From: an uncultured Moraxellaceae bacterium | Lineage (GTDB): Bacteria; Pseudomonadota; Gammaproteobacteria; Pseudomonadales; Moraxellaceae | NCBI GenBank assembly: GCA_937928295.1 | Contig: CALEYY010000017.1 | Coordinates: forward strand, 1 to 22,251 | Direction: 5' to 3' | Length of the DNA stretch: 22,251 nt | Shown here: positions 1 to 6,259 of the stretch, in pieces | Layout: each line of letters starts with the position of its first letter | How positions within the stretch are numbered: the first letter of the stretch is position 1 | Translations under genes and position numbers: made by a program | Notes under the pieces: model-generated | Told to the model about the DNA's origin: nothing | What the model saw: the letters and a program-made list of their open reading frames with translations, nothing else | Databases searched by the model: none

Positions 1-251
1 TGGGCTACGAGGGCGATGCCGTGGAGCTGGAGCTGACCCACAACTGGGATACCGCCGCCTATGAGCTGGGCAGCGGCTATGGCCATGTCGCGCTCGCCGT
101 GCCCGATGCCTATGCCGCCTGCGAAGCGGTGATCGCCAGAGGTGGCAAAGTCACGCGCCCGGCCGGCCCGATGATGCACGGCACCACGGTCATCGCCTTC
201 GTCGAAGACCCGGACGGCTACAAGATCGAGTTGATCCAGACAGCGGCCTGA
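1..251 (+). CDS. gloA: Lactoylglutathione lyase (glyoxalase I), C-terminal part only
   Basis: This is the 3' end of a gene cut by the window start; the reading frame is open from base 3 to the stop at 249-251, about 82 residues. The product is the cytosolic metalloenzyme that isomerises the hemithioacetal of methylglyoxal and glutathione to S-lactoylglutathione. The visible residues match the C-terminal half of the bacterial enzyme closely: ELELTHNW, YELGSGYGHVALAV (its His corresponds to a metal ligand), GGTT-like HGTTVIAFVEDPDGYKIELI (the Glu of KIEL is the last metal ligand and catalytic base). It ends a few residues earlier than the E. coli protein. A GTG at 21 is internal and should not be taken as a start. 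It is convergent with lexA. Identification is firm; the N-terminal ligands lie outside the window. Confidence 0.93.
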   Translation, partial: GYEGDAVELELTHNWDTAAYELGSGYGHVALAVPDAYAACEAVIARGGKVTRPAGPMMHGTTVIAFVEDPDGYKIELIQTAA

Positions 252-275
252 GCAGCCTGTCTGCACGCTGCTCAG
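248..275. terminator. Possible bidirectional hairpin between gloA and lexA
   Basis: A perfect 9-bp inverted repeat (CTGAGCAGC at 248-256, GCTGCTCAG at 267-275) with a 10-base loop overlaps the gloA stop codon and sits between two convergent genes. It lacks a clear T tract on either strand, so it is at best a weak or factor-assisted terminator. Confidence 0.4.
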
Positions 276-302
276 ACTCAATCTCCGCAGCCCCAAGCCA
301 GC

Positions 303-914
303 TCAGGTCGCAAAACTGTCGCGAATCAGCCCCACAAACACGCCCTCGATCACCACCTTGTCTGGCGAAATCAGCTGCGGCTCGAAAGTGGTGTTGGCCG
401 GTACCAGCTTCACCATCTTCTTCTCGTAGTCGAGGTACTTAACCGTCACCTCGTTCTCGATGCGGGCGATGACGATCTGGCCGGCGCGAGCAATGCTGGT
501 CTTGTACACGGCAATGAGGTCGCCATCGAGAATGCCGGCGTCCTTCATGGACTCGCCGCGCACGCGCAGCAGATAGGTGGGGCGCTTGTTGAACAGGCCG
601 CGCGGCACCGGCAGGCTGTGATCGTGGTTCTCTATGGCCTCCAGCGGCAGCCCGGCGGCCACCGAGCCGATGACCGGAATCAGGTCTTCGTCGAGCAGCT
701 CATCGACCAGCAGCTGGATGCCGCGTGACAACTCGGCATGCAGCTTTATATAGCCTTTCTGCTCCAGCGCCCGCAGATGATCTGCCGCGGCGGTCTTGGA
801 GCGAAAGCCGAACTTCAGCGCGACCTCGGCTCGTGTGGGCGCCATGCCATTGTTTTCAACGCAGTCGCGAATGAAGTCCAGAATTTCAGCTTGCCGCGTA
901 GTCAGTGCTTGCAT
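303..914 (-). CDS. lexA: LexA repressor (SOS response, self-cleaving)
   Basis: A 203-residue protein, the usual LexA length. Residues 1-70 form the winged-helix DNA-binding domain; the recognition-helix region reads PTRAEVALKFGFRSKTAAADHL. Residues 75-203 are the S24 autoprotease. The scissile Ala87-Gly88 bond is in GSVAAGLP, the nucleophile is Ser122 in RGESMKDAG, and the general base is Lys159 in EVTVKYL. So it should respond to RecA filaments in the normal way. The ATG at 914 has a GAGAGG ribosome site about 8-10 bases upstream. A CTG-N10-CAG element about 40 bp upstream suggests autoregulation. It is divergent from the small membrane protein gene and topA, a lexA-topA neighbourhood also familiar from pseudomonads. 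No sulA-like ORF is seen beside it. Confidence 0.97.
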   Translation of the reverse strand: MQALTTRQAEILDFIRDCVENNGMAPTRAEVALKFGFRSKTAAADHLRALEQKGYIKLHAELSRGIQLLVDELLDEDLIPVIGSVAAGLPLEAIENHDHSLPVPRGLFNKRPTYLLRVRGESMKDAGILDGDLIAVYKTSIARAGQIVIARIENEVTVKYLDYEKKMVKLVPANTTFEPQLISPDKVVIEGVFVGLIRDSFAT

Positions 915-955
915 GACAAATAACCTCTCTGTGAGCCACTGAAAATACGAGAATA

Positions 956-971
956 CTGACCAAAAAACCAG
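956..971. promoter_or_regulatory. Candidate LexA (SOS) box upstream of lexA
   Basis: CTGACCAAAAAACCAG fits the minimal gammaproteobacterial LexA pattern CTG-N10-CAG, and extends to ACTG...CAGT with one more pair. It lies 42 bp upstream of the lexA start in the region shared with the divergent gene. It lacks the TATA-type core and the extra T/A next to the CTG/CAG of strong boxes, so it may be a relaxed site or a chance match. Confidence 0.45.
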
Positions 972-1063
972 TGCTGCCTCTAAAGTCAGTAAATTTTCCG
1001 ATAGCCGGTCAGTGTCAGCCGCATGCTGCTAGACTCTTTTTCAAACCACTCAAGGCCTGTGTC

Positions 1064-1507
1064 ATGACAACTTTTTTCTGGGTCAGCTTTCTGGTGCTGG
1101 CCAGCATCGTCGGCAATATCATGTGGTTGCGCCCAAGCAGCAGCGATCGCGCGCTCATCGCTCAGCGTGATTTCGCCAAGGTACAGGGCCTGACCGTGAA
1201 CCTGCGCGTGGCACCGGAATGGCTGGGCCAGAAACCGGGGCAGGGCCTGATTGCCCAGTATCGTTACCCGCTCACCCAGAAGCCGGCCGCGCTCGGTCGC
1301 TGGCGCTGGCACGAAGGCCTGCTCAACTGGCAGCCGCTGGACGACAAGACCGCCTGGCTGACACCGCCGCCGTGGCCATCGCCGGCTCCCAAGGGCTGGC
1401 TCGGCATTGATGTGCGTGCCGATGGCGTGGTGCTTTACTGGCGTGAAGATGGCCGGATTGAGACCGTCGAGCAGTTCATTGCGCTGCTGAAACCGGTGTT
1501 TGCTTGA
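1064..1507 (+). CDS. Small single-pass membrane protein, function unknown
   Basis: A 147-residue protein from the ATG at 1064, preferred because AAGG lies 8 bases upstream; the upstream in-frame GTG at 971 would overlap the putative SOS box and remove the membrane segment from the N terminus. Residues 4-19 (FFWVSFLVLASIVGNIMWL) form one hydrophobic helix followed by LRPSSSDR, so the protein is probably anchored in the inner membrane. The remainder is a soluble region rich in Trp and Pro (GRWRWHEGLLNWQPL, TPPPWPSPAPKGW). The C-terminal stretch GIDVRADGVVLYWREDG looks like beta structure. Similar small proteins sit between lexA and topA in pseudomonads and are sometimes labelled YajC-like, but I see no real YajC signature. 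Function unknown; the ORF itself is well supported by context and start. Confidence 0.75.
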   Translation: MTTFFWVSFLVLASIVGNIMWLRPSSSDRALIAQRDFAKVQGLTVNLRVAPEWLGQKPGQGLIAQYRYPLTQKPAALGRWRWHEGLLNWQPLDDKTAWLTPPPWPSPAPKGWLGIDVRADGVVLYWREDGRIETVEQFIALLKPVFA

Positions 1508-1532
1508 CCCCATCGCGCCGTACTCGTATATA
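1504..1532 (+). promoter_or_regulatory. Sigma70 promoter for topA
   Basis: TTGACC (1504-1509) and TATATA (1527-1532) are separated by exactly 17 bp, a near-consensus sigma70 promoter. The -35 box overlaps the stop codon of the upstream gene. It lies about 65 bp upstream of the topA start, so topA need not depend on read-through. Confidence 0.6.
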
Positions 1533-1597
1533 TGCCGCTCTTTTGATGGGCGTTTTGTGCGCTGCATCATCCACTGTTGCAAGGAATTCCCGACACC

Positions 1598-4249
1598 ATG
1601 GGTAGATCACTGGTCATCGTCGAGTCGCCGGCGAAAGCCAAGACCATCAACAAGTACCTGGGCAAGGACTTCATCGTGAAGTCCAGCGTTGGCCATGTGC
1701 GCGATTTGCCGGTCAGTGGCGGCGCCACCAGTGATCCCGCCGAGCGAGCGAAAGCCGCCGCCGAGACGCGCAAGCTCACGCCTGAGCAAAAGCTCGAACA
1801 GAAGGCCGGCAAGCAGCGCACGGCGCTGGTAGCGCGCATGGGTGTGGACCCGGAAAAGAGCTGGAAGGCCAAGTACGAAGTGCTGCCGGGCAAGGAAAAG
1901 GTCGTCAGCGAACTCAAGGCGCTGGCCAAGACGGCCGACATCATCTATCTCGCGACCGACTTGGATCGCGAGGGAGAAGCCATCGCCTGGCATCTGCGCG
2001 AAGTTATCGGTGGCGATGACAGCCGCTTCAAGCGCGTGGTCTTCAACGAAATCACCAAGACCGCCATCACCGAGGCGTTCAAGGCTCCGGGCGAGCTCAA
2101 CATTGATCGCGTCAACGCCCAGCAGGCGCGTCGCTTCCTCGATCGCGTGGTTGGCTACATGGTGTCGCCGCTGCTCTGGGAAAAGATCGCGCGCGGGCTG
2201 TCCGCCGGTCGTGTGCAGTCGGTGGCCGTGCGGCTGGTGGTCGAGCGTGAGCGCGAAATCCGCGCCTTCATCCCCGAAGAATATTGGGAGATCTGGGCCG
2301 ATACCCTGACCCCGCAAAAGGGCGCGCTGCGTCTGGAAGTGAGCAAGCAGGGCGGCGATGCCTTCAAGCCGGTGAACGAGGCGCAAGCCAGCGCCGCCGT
2401 GGCGATCCTGCAGAAGGCGGCCTATCGCGTCGCCAAGCGCGAAGACAAGCCGACGCGCAGCAAGCCCTCGGCCCCATTCATTACCTCCACGCTGCAACAG
2501 GCCGCGAGTACGCGCCTGGGCTTCAGTGTGAAGAAGACCATGACGCTGGCGCAGCGCCTGTACGAAGCCGGCCACATCACCTACATGCGTACCGACTCCA
2601 CCAACCTGAGTCAGGACGCCGTGGCAGCCGTGCGCGACTACATCACCGCGCAGTTCGGCCCGAAATACCTGCCCGCCAACCCGATTTCCTACAGCAGCAA
2701 GGAAGGCGCGCAAGAGGCCCACGAAGCCATTCGCGCATCCAATGTGGCGGCCAAGCCGGGCACGGTTGAAGGGCTGGAGAAGGATGCCGAGCGCCTGTAC
2801 GACCTGATCTGGCGTCAGTTCGTGGCCTGCCAGATGAACGAAGCCGAATACACCAGCACCAGTCTGACGGTGGCAGCGGCGGACTTCGAGCTGCGTACCC
2901 GTGGCCGCATTCTGCGCTTTGACGGCTACACGCGCGTGCTCAGTGCCATCGCCAAAGATAAAGAAGACATTGTGCTGCCCGATGTGGCGGTAGGCGAAAC
3001 GCTGGCTTTGCAGGCGCTGGACCCGAAGCAGCACTTCACCAAGCCGGTGGCGCGCTATACCGAAGCCAGCCTCGTGCGCGAGCTGGAAAAGCGCGGCATC
3101 GGACGGCCATCGACTTATGCCGCCATCATCTCCACGATTCAGGATCGTGGCTATGCGCGGGTCGAGAATCGCCGCTTCTATGCCGAGAAAATGGGCGACA
3201 TCGTTACCGATCGCCTCAGCGAAAACTTCAGCAACCTCATGGATTACGCCTTCACGGCCGACCTTGAAGCCCAGCTCGACAAGGTCGCCGAAGGCTCGGA
3301 AAACTGGAAGGCCGTGCTCGACCGCTTCTACAAGGACTTCCTGAAGAAGCTTGAAAAGGCCGGTCAGGATGAAGACGGTATGCGCCGCAATCTGCCGGTG
3401 CAAACCGAGCTGCCGTGCCAGCAGTGCAGCCGGCCCCTGCAGATTCGCACGGCATCCACCGGGGTGTTCCTGGGCTGCTCCGGTTATGCGCTGCCGCCGA
3501 AAGAACGCTGCAAGTTCACGCTCAACCTGATTCGTGGCGATGAAGCCGTGTCCGATGACGACGACGATAGCGAAACCAAGGCCCTGCGCGCCAAGCATCG
3601 CTGCCCGATCTGCAGCACGGCCATGGAAAGCTATCTGATTGATGCCGATCGCAAGCTGCATGTCTGCGGCAACAACCCGGATTGCGCCGGCTACGAAGTG
3701 GAAGAGGGCAGCTATCGCATCAAGGGCTACGACGGCCCGCTGATCGAGTGCGACAAGTGCGGCAGCGACATGCAGCTCAAGACCGGCCGCTTCGGCAAGT
3801 ATTTCGGCTGCACCAGCACGACCTGCGGTAACACCCGCAAGCTGCTGCGCAGTGGCGAGGCCGCGCCGCCCAAGGCCGACCCGATTCGCATGCCGCATCT
3901 GCCCTGCGCCAAGTGTGACGACCACTTCCTGCTGCGCGACGGTGCCAGCGGCCTGTTCCTGGCCGCCAGCAAGTTCCCGAAGAACCGCGAAACCCGCGCG
4001 CCAACGGTAGACGAACTGCACACCGTGGCCGAACAGCTCGACCCCAAGCACCAGTATCTGCTGGATGCCCCGCGCCAGGACCCGGAAGGCCGTCCGTACA
4101 TCCTGCGTTTCAGTCGCAAGACGCGCGAGCAGTATGTGATGACCGAGCTGGAGGGCAAGGCTACTGGTTGGCAGGCGTATTTCGAAGGCGAGCGCTGGGT
4201 GGTGACTGCGCCGAAAGCTCCTGCTCCCAAAGCTGAAAAGCAGGCCTGA
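1598..4249 (+). CDS. topA: DNA topoisomerase I (type IA)
   Basis: An 883-residue type IA topoisomerase that relaxes negative supercoils through a 5'-phosphotyrosine intermediate. The start is ATG 1598, with AAGGA at 1581-1585; the in-frame TTG at 1577 has no ribosome site, and the protein then begins directly with the TOPRIM strand GRSLVIVESPAKAKTI. TOPRIM acidic residues are Glu in IVESP and the DLDRE set (Asp121, Asp123, Glu125). The catalytic tyrosine is Tyr329 in ITYMRTDSTNLS. The C-terminal part has three four-cysteine zinc ribbons starting near residues 607, 669 and 718, with an acidic linker (SDDDDDSE) between the first two, then a degenerate fourth ribbon that keeps only one CxxC, and a basic, Ala/Pro/Lys tail. 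Slightly longer than the E. coli enzyme (865). It is followed after 4 bases by the DUF6586 gene, suggesting co-transcription. Confidence 0.98.
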   Translation: MGRSLVIVESPAKAKTINKYLGKDFIVKSSVGHVRDLPVSGGATSDPAERAKAAAETRKLTPEQKLEQKAGKQRTALVARMGVDPEKSWKAKYEVLPGKEKVVSELKALAKTADIIYLATDLDREGEAIAWHLREVIGGDDSRFKRVVFNEITKTAITEAFKAPGELNIDRVNAQQARRFLDRVVGYMVSPLLWEKIARGLSAGRVQSVAVRLVVEREREIRAFIPEEYWEIWADTLTPQKGALRLEVSKQGGDAFKPVNEAQASAAVAILQKAAYRVAKREDKPTRSKPSAPFITSTLQQAASTRLGFSVKKTMTLAQRLYEAGHITYMRTDSTNLSQDAVAAVRDYITAQFGPKYLPANPISYSSKEGAQEAHEAIRASNVAAKPGTVEGLEKDAERLYDLIWRQFVACQMNEAEYTSTSLTVAAADFELRTRGRILRFDGYTRVLSAIAKDKEDIVLPDVAVGETLALQALDPKQHFTKPVARYTEASLVRELEKRGIGRPSTYAAIISTIQDRGYARVENRRFYAEKMGDIVTDRLSENFSNLMDYAFTADLEAQLDKVAEGSENWKAVLDRFYKDFLKKLEKAGQDEDGMRRNLPVQTELPCQQCSRPLQIRTASTGVFLGCSGYALPPKERCKFTLNLIRGDEAVSDDDDDSETKALRAKHRCPICSTAMESYLIDADRKLHVCGNNPDCAGYEVEEGSYRIKGYDGPLIECDKCGSDMQLKTGRFGKYFGCTSTTCGNTRKLLRSGEAAPPKADPIRMPHLPCAKCDDHFLLRDGASGLFLAASKFPKNRETRAPTVDELHTVAEQLDPKHQYLLDAPRQDPEGRPYILRFSRKTREQYVMTELEGKATGWQAYFEGERWVVTAPKAPAPKAEKQA

Positions 4250-4253
4250 GGCG

Positions 4254-4793
4254 ATGAGCAAAGATCGCAACATCTTTCCGGCGCGCACGAATCAGAAGTT
4301 GTACTTCGCGCGCCTGCAGCTGAACCTGCTGGCTGATGCACTGGCCGACAGCAGCGCCTTCGACAGCGAACCACGGGCGATGAGCTGTCGCGAAGCCGCG
4401 ATCTGGCATCTGCATGCCGGCCTCGGCGCGTTCATGCAGGAGCTGTCGCGCTTCTACAAGGTGCAGCCGTCGGTGAGCACGCCCGCAGCGCTCGCGGCCG
4501 CGATGGCGCAGCGTCAGCAGGTATCGCCCGAGGCCGAGATTCTGCAGCAGCTCGGCGAGCAGCCGGAGAGCTGGCTGGCACAGCTGCAGCAGCTGTATCG
4601 TGCCACGCTGCTGCCGGTGGAGCTGCCGGATCTGGCCACCGAAGCCGACTCGCCCGCGCGCATCGGCATTGCTGTGGTCAACACGGCCTTTGACGCTCCC
4701 TTGAGCGAGCCGGACCGTGCCGCGCTGGATACGATTCATCGCGCCCTGACGCAAGCCATTCGCGATTTTCGCGCCGAGCTGGTCGAGTTTTGA
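4254..4793 (+). CDS. DUF6586 family protein
   Basis: A 179-residue protein starting 4 bases after the topA stop, so almost certainly translated from the same transcript. The N-terminal block ARTNQKLYFARLQLNLLADAL is typical of the DUF6586 proteins found next to topA in pseudomonads, which is how I assign it. The sequence is alpha-helical and rich in Ala, Gln, Leu and Glu with no membrane segment or signal peptide, so it is presumably cytosolic. A middle segment (AREAAIWHLHAGLGAFMQEL-like) and a glutamine-rich stretch (QQLGEQPESWLAQLQQLYRA) look like helical-bundle packing. No catalytic motif is visible. Function unknown; a role linked to topoisomerase or chromosome handling is only suggested by position. 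Confidence 0.8.
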   Translation: MSKDRNIFPARTNQKLYFARLQLNLLADALADSSAFDSEPRAMSCREAAIWHLHAGLGAFMQELSRFYKVQPSVSTPAALAAAMAQRQQVSPEAEILQQLGEQPESWLAQLQQLYRATLLPVELPDLATEADSPARIGIAVVNTAFDAPLSEPDRAALDTIHRALTQAIRDFRAELVEF

Positions 4794-4804
4794 AAACACT
4801 TTTT

Positions 4805-4824
4805 TGCTCGCATTTTCACGAGCA
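4805..4824 (+). terminator. Weak intrinsic terminator after DUF6586 gene
   Basis: TGCTCG (4805-4810) and CGAGCA (4819-4824) form a 6-bp stem with an 8-base loop, followed by TTCTTTTC. It sits 11 bases after the DUF6586 stop, as expected for the end of a topA transcript. The stem is short, so read-through is likely. Confidence 0.4.
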
Positions 4825-4841
4825 TTCTTTTCGGGAACATC

Positions 4842-5087
4842 ATGTCTGATTTTGCTTTTTTGGAACTTGCTGAAACCGCTGATGGTGAAGTGATCCTGCG
4901 CCGCAGTGGCGATGCCGTCGATGCCGAGCCGCTAGTCAGCGTGCGCTTCTCGCCTGAAGCTCGCCTGATGCTCGGCGCGCGCACTACCGACATCGCCCGC
5001 GCCATGGTTGGTGCCGGCGTGCAGCTGGCCACGCATCACCTCGCCAACCCGGACGGGTTCGACCCCGAGCACACCACGCTGCACTGA
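4842..5087 (+). CDS. Small conserved-looking protein of unknown function
   Basis: An 81-residue protein, start ATG 4842 preceded by GGGAA at a normal distance. It is acidic with regular alternating strands (FAFLELAETADGEVILRRSG, AEPLVSVRFSPEAR) then a helix (DIARAMVGAGVQLATHHL). No Cys, no membrane segment, no signal peptide. I do not recognise a named family. Its 20-base spacing to the YkuD gene suggests one operon of three small genes (4842-5850). Codon use looks like the neighbours, and the frame is clean, so I regard it as real. Confidence 0.65.
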   Translation: MSDFAFLELAETADGEVILRRSGDAVDAEPLVSVRFSPEARLMLGARTTDIARAMVGAGVQLATHHLANPDGFDPEHTTLH

Positions 5088-5107
5088 ATCTGCTAAAGAG
5101 GCTCATC

Positions 5108-5644
5108 ATGCTGCCCAGCCTTGGCTTGCCCACACACATCCCCAGACAACGCTGGTTGCTGGTCGGCGCGCGCAGCCAGCAACTGTGGCTGTGCGAAGGC
5201 GAGCAAGTGCTGGCCTGCTACTCCATTTCTACCGCCTTGAACGGCTTGGGCGAGCGCTCCGGCAGTGAGCAGACGCCGCGTGGCTGGCATCAGGTGCGTG
5301 CCCGCATCGGCGCTGGTGCTGCCCTCGGCACCGTGTTTCGCGGCCGCCGTCCGACCGGTGAAATCTGCACACCCGAACTGCAGGCCGAACACCCGAATCG
5401 CGACTGGATACTCACGCGCATCCTCTGGCTCTCAGGCCTGGAGCCGGGCGTCAATCGTGGCCGTCAGGGCGATGTCTGCGTCGACTCCATGCGCCGCTAC
5501 ATCTACCTGCACGGCACGCCAGACAGCGAGCCCATGGGCGTGCCGCTGTCACACGGCTGCGTGCGCTTGCGCAATGCCGATATCGCCGAGCTGTTTGAGC
5601 AGGTTCCGGCGCACACGCCGGTGTTCATCTCGGAGCAGGCATGA
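5108..5644 (+). CDS. YkuD-family L,D-transpeptidase-fold protein, apparently cytosolic
   Basis: A 178-residue protein, ATG 5108 with AGAGG seven bases upstream. It has the YkuD active-site signature: His135 in IYLHGTP, then His149-Gly-Cys151 in VPLSHGCVRLRNADI. Cys151 is the expected nucleophile. Classical members crosslink peptidoglycan in the periplasm, but this protein begins MLPSLGLPTHIPRQRW with no signal peptide, lipobox or membrane helix. Known signal-less YkuD proteins in Acinetobacter and related bacteria (ElsL-type) work in the cytosol as L,D-carboxypeptidases on recycled muropeptides; I infer a similar role here. It overlaps the next gene by 4 bases (ATGA), indicating translational coupling. 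The family call is firm; the reaction and location are inferred. Confidence 0.88.
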   Translation: MLPSLGLPTHIPRQRWLLVGARSQQLWLCEGEQVLACYSISTALNGLGERSGSEQTPRGWHQVRARIGAGAALGTVFRGRRPTGEICTPELQAEHPNRDWILTRILWLSGLEPGVNRGRQGDVCVDSMRRYIYLHGTPDSEPMGVPLSHGCVRLRNADIAELFEQVPAHTPVFISEQA

Positions 5645-5850
5645 TCGGCCAGGTCTGGCCGGTGGCGGCTACCGGCTACTCCATTCTGGAAAGCGGTGAA
5701 ATCAATCGACAGACGCTGCAACTCGATGTGCAGGGCTATCTGATCGCCGATCCGCGCGGCAATACCCTCGCCAAAACCTATGCTGATCAGGCCGCTGCCT
5801 ACGCAGCTGCGCTCGAAATTGCCGCAGGCGTTCATAAAAGCGACACTTGA
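5641..5850 (+). CDS. Small protein of unknown function, coupled to YkuD gene
   Basis: A 69-residue protein whose ATG lies within the ATGA overlap with the upstream YkuD gene, so it is probably translated by re-initiation. The sequence (TGYSILESGEINRQTLQLDVQGYLIADPRGNTLAKTYADQAAAYAAALEIAAG) alternates short strands and a helix and has no membrane or secretion signal. No family recognised. It ends 22 bases before the -35 box of the tRNA promoter. Confidence 0.6.
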   Translation: MIGQVWPVAATGYSILESGEINRQTLQLDVQGYLIADPRGNTLAKTYADQAAAYAAALEIAAGVHKSDT

Positions 5851-5872
5851 TTGCAATCGGCGAAGATTCCTT

Positions 5873-5900
5873 TTGACAGCCCGTTCGGAATCCCTATAAT
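5873..5900 (+). promoter_or_regulatory. Strong sigma70 promoter for the tRNA operon
   Basis: Both boxes match consensus exactly: TTGACA at 5873-5878 and TATAAT at 5895-5900, with a 16-bp spacer. It is followed by GCGCCCC, a GC-rich discriminator of the kind found at stringently controlled stable-RNA promoters. The first tRNA begins 24 bases after the -10 box. Confidence 0.88.
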
Positions 5901-5923
5901 GCGCCCCACACAGCGACGACAGC

Positions 5924-5999
5924 GGGTGTTTAGCTCAGCTGGGAGAGCAGCGCCCTTACAAGGCGCGGGTCGGCGGTTCGATCCCGTCAACACCCACCA
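5924..5999 (+). tRNA. tRNA-Val (anticodon UAC)
   Basis: A 76-base tRNA with the 3' CCA encoded. The acceptor arms GGGTGTT/AACACCC pair perfectly, the D arm is GCTC...GAGC, the anticodon TAC is at 5957-5959 inside a CGCCC/GGCG stem with loop CTTACAA, and the T arm contains GGTTCGATCC. It decodes GUA/GUG and other valine codons by wobble. First gene of a two-tRNA operon. Confidence 0.97.
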
Positions 6000-6021
6000 C
6001 TCTGTCAATGTGTGCCGACGC

Positions 6022-6098
6022 GCAGCGGTAGTTCAGTCGGTTAGAATACCGGCCTGTCACGCCGGGGGTCGCGGGTTCGAGTCCCGTCCGCTGCGCCA
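6022..6098 (+). tRNA. tRNA-Asp (anticodon GUC)
   Basis: A 77-base tRNA with encoded CCA, 22 bases after tRNA-Val. The acceptor stem GCAGCGG/CCGCTGC is perfect, the discriminator is G (an identity element for aspartate tRNA), the anticodon GTC is at 6056-6058, and the T loop reads GGTTCGAGTCC. The body is nearly identical to other gammaproteobacterial tRNA-Asp genes. Confidence 0.97.
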
Positions 6099-6140
6099 TA
6101 TGACAGTTTTCACATGCTCAGGCATGCACGGAAACAACCC

Positions 6141-6167
6141 AGAAAGCCCGCCCTGTGCGGGCTTTCT
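6141..6167 (+). terminator. Intrinsic terminator of the tRNA operon
   Basis: An 11-bp perfect stem (AGAAAGCCCGC at 6141-6151, GCGGGCTTTCT at 6157-6167) with a 5-base loop, ending in a T-rich arm plus CTTTCT. It also lies downstream of the leftward oxidase gene, so it may stop transcripts from both sides. The 92 bases between it and 6260 show nothing further. Confidence 0.85.
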
Positions 6168-6259
6168 GCTTTCTGGGCATCGTAGCCCCTAAAGATGCTG
6201 CCATACCTCGCTATGCTCGTTCCTCTTGCCGGCGCCCCGTGTAAAGCTGAGTGATCGGC

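Noticed and set aside
986..1582. 198-residue antisense frame between lexA and topA
   Set aside because: It overlaps the membrane-protein gene and the topA promoter, has no ribosome site and an improbable composition.
1607..4288. 893-residue open frame antisense to topA
   Set aside because: It mirrors topA exactly, a usual product of GC-rich codon bias. Its translation is low-complexity (Ala, Gly, Arg, His) with no domain, while the + strand has a fully conserved topoisomerase.
5851..6192. 113-residue open frame over the tRNA operon
   Set aside because: It runs through both tRNAs and the terminator, so it cannot be a translated gene.
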